Assembly (NCBI GenBank): GCA_050735975.1
Contig: JBOHVS010000123.1
Coordinates: forward strand, 1-7,175
Direction of reading: 5' to 3'
DNA: 7,175 nt
Source: DATMBL01 sp050735975
GTDB taxonomy: Bacteria; Desulfobacterota; Binatia; UBA9968
Translations under genes and position numbers: made by a program
Notes under the pieces: model-generated
What the model was told of the DNA's origin: nothing
The model's input: the letters and a program-made list of their open reading frames with translations, nothing else
The model's database searches: none
Shown: piece by piece, positions 1 through 4,951 of the stretch
How positions within the stretch are numbered: the first letter of the stretch is position 1
Layout: each line of letters starts with the position of its first letter

Positions 1-56
1 ATCAGAGATCAGCGAGAACAAAGAGCATGGGAAAGGAGCTTGTTCAGCTCTGATTT

Positions 57-81
57 TCTGACTTCTGACCTCTGACTTCTG
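57..81. repeat. Short tandem repeat, about 3.6 copies of a 7-bp unit
   Basis: Copies TCTGACT (57-63), TCTGACC (64-70), TCTGACT (71-77) and a partial TCTG (78-81) sit head to tail in the non-coding leader. They differ by one base in the middle copy. The first bases of the window (1-12) hold a loosely related sequence in the opposite orientation. No coding or regulatory role can be assigned. It could be a microsatellite-like tract or the edge of a longer intergenic repeat starting left of the window. Confidence 0.6.
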
Positions 82-115
82 TTCTTATTGGTCCGGTTGA
101 AAGCATTCTTGGGGC

Positions 116-159
116 TGGCTAATGATCCGGGATCATGGCTAATTATATAGTTGGGATCA
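116..159. promoter_or_regulatory. Candidate operator: palindrome with direct repeats upstream of the HMA-like gene
   Basis: A perfect 7-bp inverted repeat with a one-base centre (ATGATCC/GGATCAT, 122-136) lies inside two direct copies of TGGCTAAT (116-123 and 136-143), spaced 20 bp apart. GGGATCA recurs at 129-135 and 153-159. An AT-rich TATATA (144-149) downstream could be a -10 element, which would put the palindrome over the -35 region. A TTGAAA (97-102) upstream is the only -35-like hexamer, and it pairs only with a poor -10 at 120-125. The cluster ends 27 nt before the start codon at 187. A repressor or activator site is plausible but is inferred from symmetry and position alone. Confidence 0.3.
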
Positions 160-186
160 GGACTTCATTGAAATGCAGGCTGGATT

Positions 187-396
187 ATGAGCAGGAAGAC
201 AGCAATCATCTCCATTGAGAATCTAAAGTCCGCGGACATCCCGAGCTTGCGGCAAGCGCTAACGACCCTGCCGGGCGTCGATAAGGTCGATTTCAGCGTA
301 GAGCGAAGCGTCGCCGTGATCGAGTTCGACCCGAACCAGTCACACATCGACGATTTTCTGCGCGCGGCGTTAAAGGCAGGCTTCAAGGTGCTCTGA
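187..396 (+). CDS. Small HMA-fold (heavy-metal-associated-like) protein lacking the CxxC metal site
   Basis: This 69-aa protein follows the beta-alpha-beta-beta-alpha-beta pattern of HMA domains (CopZ, MerP and the N-terminal domains of copper ATPases). The family signature LPGVDKVDFSV is at residues 28-38, VAVIEFDP at 42-49, and a final helix plus strand ends in KAGFKVL at 63-69. Canonical HMA domains have M-x-C-x-x-C in the first loop. Here the equivalent stretch is L13-K-S15-A-D-I18, and the protein has no cysteine at all, so classical Cu(I) or Hg(II) binding is not possible. The ATG at 187 has a modest AGG at 177-179. It stands alone and converges on pmbA, with 21 bp between the stops. 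It may be an adaptor-like or regulatory HMA fold, or a decayed chaperone, although the intact frame and conserved core argue against simple decay. No ATPase or regulator gene is adjacent. Confidence 0.75.
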   Translation: MSRKTAIISIENLKSADIPSLRQALTTLPGVDKVDFSVERSVAVIEFDPNQSHIDDFLRAALKAGFKVL

Positions 397-417
397 AGGT
401 TCAAAGTCGATCGATCT

Positions 418-1773
418 TTACTCACCCGCGACCGTCATTTTGGAAATTTTGAGGGTCGGCGCGGAAATTCTTGAGCGCATTTCAAGATCATTGCCGACCA
501 TTTCGATATTTTGAAACATCTCTTTGAGGTTTCCCGCGATCGTGACCTCTTCCACCGGGTAGGTTAGCTCGCCGTTCTCAATCCAGAGACCCGCCGCGCC
601 GCGAGAATAATCTCCGGTGACAAGATTGACACCGAAGCCGATCGTTTCGGTAAGGTAGAAACCCTGTTTCACGGAACGGATGATTTCCTCGGGCGTAAAT
701 GTTCCTGGAGCGAGATAGAAATTTGTCGGCGCCACTCCCGGTGGCTCGCCGACCGAACGTGATGCATTGCCCGTGGACGCCATACCGAGTTTCTTACCGC
801 TGTAAGTATCCAGCAGATAGCTCTGCAGCACCCCTTTCTCCACCACCGTCTTATTTATCGTCGGAAGACCTTCGGAATCGAAGGGTTTCGATCCGAGCGC
901 GCCGGGAATCGTTCCGTCATCGACTACCGTCACGAGCTCCGATGCGATACCGGTTCCCAACTTTCCGATCAAGAACGAGACGCCCTTATACAAGGAATAG
1001 CCCGACAGAGCGGATGAAAGATTGCGGAGCAGCGAGGCGGACATTTCCGGATCGAAAACAACCGGGACCTCGCAGGTTTTTATCTTTCGGGCGCCGAGCC
1101 GCCTTAACGTTCGCTGAGCAGCTTTCTGGCCCACGTTTTCGGGCGAATCCAGCCGGGAAAATTTTCGGTTCGATGAATACCAATAATCTCGTTGCATCGA
1201 GCCATTTTGCGCCGCTACCGGAGCGACGGAATGACCGAAATTCGAACCTCCATACTCGCCGGAGAAACCGTGACTGCTGACATAGACGACCCGGCCGAAC
1301 TGACTGGAAAACTCGCCGCCCTCGGAGTTGGTGATACGAGAATCAAATTCCAAAGCGCTTTTTTCCGCCTGTAATGCCATTTGGATCTTTTTTTCGACGG
1401 AAACCGACCGAGCCTCTTCATCCAAGAGATCGAGATCAGGGAACTCCCGGGCGAGATCCTTTGCCGGCGCCAAGCCGCCATAAGGATCCTTCGCCGTAGC
1501 GCGCGCCATCTGCGCGGTATCTTCGACCAGACGATCGATGGATTTTTTTGAAATGTCGGAAGTTGAAGCCGACGCTGAACTGGAATCGAAAAAGAGCCGG
1601 AGTCCCAACCGCTTTTCTTGCGCCTGGCTAATCTTCTCGACCTCGCCCAGCCGGACGGTAACGAAAAACGAGTCGCTCTCAACCATCACCACGTCGCCTT
1701 GAGCGGCGCCTTTGGCCTTCGCTTTCTCCAAGATCTCTCGCCCCAATTCCTGGCTCAGTTCCAATCGTTCCAT
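418..1773 (-). CDS. pmbA: PmbA/TldE, non-catalytic subunit of the TldD/TldE protease
   Basis: This 451-aa protein matches the length of E. coli PmbA (TldE, about 450 aa) and has the peptidase family U62 layout: an N-terminal alpha/beta domain (about 5-200) and a C-terminal beta-rich domain (about 230-450). Family signatures are VVDDGTIPG (283-291), the STGNASRSVGEPPG stretch (333-346), LVTGDYSRGAAGLWIENG (384-401) and the C-terminal SAPTLKI (437-443). Where TldD has its HExxxH zinc motif, this protein has DPEMSASLLRNLSSA (241-255), so it should not hydrolyse peptides alone. In characterised systems it pairs with TldD in the cytoplasm to process or degrade unstructured peptides such as microcin B17 precursor and CcdA. 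It starts 7 nt after the tldD stop, with no clear Shine-Dalgarno sequence in that gap, which suggests translational coupling. No peptide precursor or modification enzyme is nearby, so the substrate cannot be named. Confidence 0.93.
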   Translation of the reverse strand: MERLELSQELGREILEKAKAKGAAQGDVVMVESDSFFVTVRLGEVEKISQAQEKRLGLRLFFDSSSASASTSDISKKSIDRLVEDTAQMARATAKDPYGGLAPAKDLAREFPDLDLLDEEARSVSVEKKIQMALQAEKSALEFDSRITNSEGGEFSSQFGRVVYVSSHGFSGEYGGSNFGHSVAPVAAQNGSMQRDYWYSSNRKFSRLDSPENVGQKAAQRTLRRLGARKIKTCEVPVVFDPEMSASLLRNLSSALSGYSLYKGVSFLIGKLGTGIASELVTVVDDGTIPGALGSKPFDSEGLPTINKTVVEKGVLQSYLLDTYSGKKLGMASTGNASRSVGEPPGVAPTNFYLAPGTFTPEEIIRSVKQGFYLTETIGFGVNLVTGDYSRGAAGLWIENGELTYPVEEVTIAGNLKEMFQNIEMVGNDLEMRSRISAPTLKISKMTVAGE

Positions 1774-1780
1774 ATTGCCG

Positions 1781-3229
1781 TTACGACGCTGTTCCGCCGA
1801 CTGTAAGACCGTCGATCCTGATCGTCGGCAGCCCTACTCCCACCGGCACGGACTGGCCGTCCTTGCCGCAAGTCCCCACTCCCTCGTCCAGCTTAAAATC
1901 CGATCCGACCCTGGAGACTCGAGTAAGCACGTCAGGCCCGTTGCCGATCAACGTAGCTCCTTTCACAGGACGCGTTATTTTACCGTCTTCGATCAGGTAG
2001 GCCTCGCTTGCGGAAAAGACAAACTTGCCATTGGTGATATCGACCTGCCCGCCCCCGAACGAAACCGCGTAAAGACCCTTTTTCACCGAACGAACGATCT
2101 CTTCAGGGTCGGATTCGCCCGCAAGCATAAATGTGTTCGTCATGCGCGGCATGGGAATGTGGGCGTAGCTCTCGCGCCGTCCATTGCCCGTTGCCGGCAT
2201 ATCCATCAACGAGGCGTTGAGACGATCCTGGAGATAGCCTTTGAGTATGCCCTTCTCGATCAGCACCGTTCGCTGCGTAGGCGTGCCTTCGTCATCAACA
2301 TTGATCGAGCCGCGACGGAAAGGGATCGTGCCATCATCCACTACGGTGCAGAGTTCCGAAGCGACCCGTTCGCCAATGCGATCGGTAAAAGCGGAGGTCT
2401 TTTTGCGATTGAAGTCTCCCTCCAGACCGTGACCGATGGCTTCATGCAACAGAATGCCCGGCCATCCCGGGCCCAGCACCACGTCCATGGTGCCAGCGGG
2501 CGCGTCCTGCGCGCTCAGATTGAGAATCGCTTGGCGCACTGCCTCCCGCGCATAGCGCTCGTAGTCTTTGCCGTCGGTGAAGAATCCAAACTCTACCCGG
2601 CCGCCACCCCCGAAGCTCCCAACCTGGCGATTACCGGCTTCCTCGGCAATACAGGTAACGTTTAACCGGATAAGAGGTTGGATATCGCCCACCACCATTC
2701 CCCGCGAGGTCGCAACCAATATCACCTTATACTCACTACCGAGGGACGCGAAAACATTCTTGACCCGGGAATCGAGGCCGCGGGCAAACTTGTCGATCTC
2801 GTAAAGCAGCGCCACTTTCTCGTCCAACGGCACGTCGGCCGCCGAAGACCTTAGAGGATAGAGATCGTGAGGCTTTGCTGTTTCTTGCCCCGCAGGGACC
2901 GGAACCGGCGAGCCGCGGTTTTCCGCAATGTAACGCGCCGTGCCGGCCGCCAGCTCGAGATTCTTGATCGTGATATCATCGGTAAAAGCGTACCCGGTCT
3001 TCGCTTCCGCCAAGACTCGAACACCGACACCGTTTGCCGTGGACTGGGAGCAATTTTTGACTAGCCCCTCCTCCAGACTAATCCCTTCGTTACGCCGGTA
3101 CTCGAAATAGAGGTCCGCGTAATCGGCCTTTCGGCCCAGCGCGGTGGACAAAACCTTATCGAGATCTCGCGGATTGACACCGAAATTACGATTAAAAAAG
3201 GACTCTGCGGGAACCATTTCCTGCGCCAT
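1781..3229 (-). CDS. tldD: TldD metalloprotease, catalytic subunit
   Basis: This 482-aa protein is almost exactly the size of E. coli TldD (481 aa). The zinc-protease motif HEAIGHGLEGDF runs from residue 262, with H262, E263 and H267 as metal ligands and catalytic base. The C-terminal TCGKDGQ motif places a cysteine at 454, the position known as the further metal ligand in the family. Other signatures are VVDDGTIP (296-303), DDEGTPTQRT (312-321) and MPATGNGRRESYAHIPMPRM (344-363). It is cytoplasmic and should form a heterodimer with PmbA, cutting peptides threaded into a narrow chamber. The ATG at 3229 is preceded by a good Shine-Dalgarno sequence (GGAG on the - strand, 3239-3236, 6 nt away), which supports this start. 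It is the first gene of the tldD-pmbA unit. Codon use and frame look normal, with no truncation. Confidence 0.95.
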   Translation of the reverse strand: MAQEMVPAESFFNRNFGVNPRDLDKVLSTALGRKADYADLYFEYRRNEGISLEEGLVKNCSQSTANGVGVRVLAEAKTGYAFTDDITIKNLELAAGTARYIAENRGSPVPVPAGQETAKPHDLYPLRSSAADVPLDEKVALLYEIDKFARGLDSRVKNVFASLGSEYKVILVATSRGMVVGDIQPLIRLNVTCIAEEAGNRQVGSFGGGGRVEFGFFTDGKDYERYAREAVRQAILNLSAQDAPAGTMDVVLGPGWPGILLHEAIGHGLEGDFNRKKTSAFTDRIGERVASELCTVVDDGTIPFRRGSINVDDEGTPTQRTVLIEKGILKGYLQDRLNASLMDMPATGNGRRESYAHIPMPRMTNTFMLAGESDPEEIVRSVKKGLYAVSFGGGQVDITNGKFVFSASEAYLIEDGKITRPVKGATLIGNGPDVLTRVSRVGSDFKLDEGVGTCGKDGQSVPVGVGLPTIRIDGLTVGGTAS

Positions 3230-3250
3230 GTTTCTCTCCCTATGAATGAA

Positions 3251-3280
3251 TTTCTAGCACAGTCGCGCCGCCTGTTTAAA
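3251..3280 (-). promoter_or_regulatory. Possible weak promoter for tldD-pmbA
   Basis: On the - strand a TTTAAA hexamer (3280-3275) is followed after 18 nt by TAGAAA (3256-3251). A TG one base before the -10 (3259-3258) gives an extended -10 form. The match to sigma70 consensus is modest (4 of 6 at -10, poor at -35). Position supports it: it lies between the - strand terminator (3291-3325) and the tldD start, the only space left for a dedicated promoter downstream of that terminator. Confidence 0.3.
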
Positions 3281-3290
3281 GGGACATGCT

Positions 3291-3325
3291 AAAAAGAAAA
3301 AGCCGGGCGTTTTCAAGACGCCGGC
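3291..3325 (-). terminator. Rho-independent terminator on the - strand
   Basis: A GC-rich stem pairs 3318-3325 with 3302-3310: eight base pairs, one bulged G at 3306 and a 7-nt loop. Read on the - strand, it is followed immediately by TTTTTCTTTTT (3301-3291). Read on the + strand, the hairpin is followed by GAGGTGATTCC with no U-run, so it is directional. It lies 62 bp before the tldD start and beyond the whole GAPDH-like gene, so it would stop leftward transcripts that are antisense to that gene. Alternatively it could act as a leader attenuator if the tldD promoter lies further upstream. Confidence 0.65.
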
Positions 3326-3352
3326 GAGGTGATTCCAATGAAATTTTATCTG

Positions 3353-3381
3353 TTGATCAGCCCATTTCCTTGGGATAGAAT
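3353..3381 (+). promoter_or_regulatory. Sigma70-like promoter for the GAPDH-like gene
   Basis: TTGATC (3353-3358) and TAGAAT (3376-3381) are separated by exactly 17 nt, the optimal spacing. They match consensus at 4 of 6 and 5 of 6 positions. Transcription would begin near 3388, giving a leader of about 25 nt. The gene has a Shine-Dalgarno-like GGGG at 3400-3403, 8 nt before the ATG. No operator symmetry is evident. Confidence 0.6.
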
Positions 3382-3411
3382 CCGTTTCATAAACAAACCG
3401 GGGTAAAAGCC

Positions 3412-4479
3412 ATGGCACAAAAGAAAATCGTCCACATCGTCGGCACCGGAACTATCGGCGAGCCTTTGATCGGCATTCTTTCCACTTTTCGGGAGCAGTT
3501 CGGCATCGACGAAGTGACGTTTCACAAACGAACGCCGCTGCTGACGGACCGCTCAAAAGTTTTAGTGTTAGGCCAAAAAGGCGCCAGATTGTGCGTGGAT
3601 AAAGATCGGTGGCAAAACTTCGCGGATATGGGAATGAAACCGCACTATGAGGCCGAGGAGGCGATCGAGCGGGCGAGCGTCATCATCGATTGCACGCCTG
3701 TAGGCAATGAGAACAAAGCGAAACTGTACAATAAATACTCCGACAACGGCCGCGGCTTCATCGCCCAGGGTAGCGAGTACGGCTTCGGCAAGATGTACGC
3801 GCGGGGCATCAACGACAAGGCGCTGGTAAGAGGTGAAGACCAGTTTATCCAGGTCGTGAGCTGCAACACACACAACCTGGCCGTCTTAATCGACACGATC
3901 GCGTTGGGACCCGAGAAGGAGAACAATCTCGATGAAAGCCATTTCGTCTGCATGCGCCGCGCTAACGATATCAGCCAGGAGGGGGACTTTATTGCGGCGC
4001 CAGAAGCCGGGAAGCACGATGACCCTCAGTTCGGCACTCATCAGGGACGCGACGCCCACTATTTGTTTAGAACTTTAGATTTGGACTTGAACATCTATTC
4101 GTCGGCTTTGAAGCTGAACACGCAATACATGCACACGATTCACTTTAACCTCAAGCTCCGCCGCGGAATCAACAAGGACGAGCTAATGCGACGGCTTAAA
4201 AGCAATCGACGAGTTGCGCTCACGAATAAAAAGTCTTCCGCCTCGGTCTTCTCTTTTGGCCGCGACCATGGAATATTCGGGCGAATTTTGAACCAGACTG
4301 TAATCGTATCACAGAGTTTAACAATGAGAGGAGATCGAGAAGTCATTGGGACCTGTTTTACCCCGCAGGATGGCAACTCCCTCCTGAGCAGTCTGGCGGC
4401 AACGCTGTGGTTTATGTATCCCGATTCTTACGAGGAAAAACTCGAACCTGTTAGGCCGTACTTCTTTAACGAAATCTAG
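3412..4479 (+). CDS. Type II (archaeal-type) glyceraldehyde-3-phosphate dehydrogenase-like oxidoreductase
   Basis: This 355-aa protein aligns along its length with archaeal type II GAPDH, an NAD(P)-dependent enzyme of central carbon metabolism of about 335-340 aa. The Rossmann glycine motif is VGTGTIGEP (10-18). IIDCTPVG (91-98) matches the family's VVD-TP-G segment, and FIAQGSE (116-122) its FQGGE. The active-site cysteine lies in VVSCNTHNL as C151. FVCMRRAND (178-186) corresponds to the archaeal IVRRAAD, and QYMHTIHFNL (238-247, H241 and H244) to the LMHMH segment holding the catalytic histidine. The C-terminal part (about 275-340) also follows the archaeal pattern. The loop after the cysteine reads N-T-H-N where archaeal enzymes usually have N-T-T-G or N-T-T-A, so substrate or activity may differ. 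It is a single-gene transcription unit with its own promoter. Family membership is well supported; the exact substrate is inferred. Confidence 0.8.
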   Translation: MAQKKIVHIVGTGTIGEPLIGILSTFREQFGIDEVTFHKRTPLLTDRSKVLVLGQKGARLCVDKDRWQNFADMGMKPHYEAEEAIERASVIIDCTPVGNENKAKLYNKYSDNGRGFIAQGSEYGFGKMYARGINDKALVRGEDQFIQVVSCNTHNLAVLIDTIALGPEKENNLDESHFVCMRRANDISQEGDFIAAPEAGKHDDPQFGTHQGRDAHYLFRTLDLDLNIYSSALKLNTQYMHTIHFNLKLRRGINKDELMRRLKSNRRVALTNKKSSASVFSFGRDHGIFGRILNQTVIVSQSLTMRGDREVIGTCFTPQDGNSLLSSLAATLWFMYPDSYEEKLEPVRPYFFNEI

Positions 4480-4485
4480 GCATGC

Positions 4486-4950
4486 CTATTCCTTCACCCC
4501 CTCAGGAGAAATGTTCTCGAACCGCACTTTGTCGCCGGCCTGAATGCCGTAGCGACGGGCAAGACCGCCGTTGATCTCGAGAACGAACTGGCTCTGCGCG
4601 CCGACAGAACGGGAGTCTAAAGAAAACGGCACCGCCTGTTCGACGATACCGACGATCTTCCGCTCCTTATTGATAAAGATCATGTCCAGGGCGATTGGCG
4701 TATTCTTCATCCAGAAAGATTGCTGTCTCTCTTCCGGAAAAATAAACAGCATGCCGCGGTCGGTCGCCAGATCGTGACGGTATTGCAAGCCCAACTCCCG
4801 CTTCGACGGGGTGTCGGCGATCTCAACTTTAAAGTTAAACGTACGGCCCTGCCCGGTCGAGATAGCAACTTCAGGCCGGGCCCGGCAGGCGGTTGCAAAC
4901 ACGGAGCCGAAGATAACAACCAGGATGAGAGCACATCCGGCAATGCTCAT
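4486..4950 (-). CDS. DUF192 family exported protein
   Basis: This 154-aa protein has an N-terminal hydrophobic segment (about 4-21) and then a DUF192 domain (about 36-148). Family motifs are ELGLQYR (52-58), RGMLFIFPEE (65-74), FWMKNTPIALDMIFI (79-93) and FVLEINGG near 122-129. The hydrophobic segment ends FATAC, so C22 could be a lipidated cysteine or A21 a signal-peptidase I site; either implies export to the periplasm or membrane. The region before the hydrophobic core has no positive charge, which is unusual. The start is well fixed: an in-frame TAA lies 12 nt upstream of the ATG. The gene begins one nucleotide after the stop of the Fe-S oxidoreductase (TAG-A-ATG), implying translational coupling in one operon. 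The biochemical role of DUF192 is unknown. Its end is 6 bp from the convergent GAPDH-like gene. Confidence 0.9.
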   Translation of the reverse strand: MSIAGCALILVVIFGSVFATACRARPEVAISTGQGRTFNFKVEIADTPSKRELGLQYRHDLATDRGMLFIFPEERQQSFWMKNTPIALDMIFINKERKIVGIVEQAVPFSLDSRSVGAQSQFVLEINGGLARRYGIQAGDKVRFENISPEGVKE

Positions 4951-4951
4951 T

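Noticed and set aside
36..50. Small hairpin GAGCT/AGCTC near the left end
   Set aside because: The stem is only 5 bp with no T-run, so it is too weak to call a terminator or regulatory element.
397..417. Possible bidirectional terminator between the HMA-like gene and pmbA
   Set aside because: The 21-bp gap holds only a short TCGATCGA self-complement and no stem with a U-tract.
699..1280. 193-codon + strand frame inside pmbA
   Set aside because: It is an antisense shadow of conserved PmbA motifs, with no Shine-Dalgarno support and a biased Arg/Pro/Ser composition.
1712..2665. 317-codon + strand frame spanning the tldD/pmbA junction
   Set aside because: It is antisense to the conserved TldD zinc-site region and the start of PmbA, has no family resemblance and has an Arg-rich composition.
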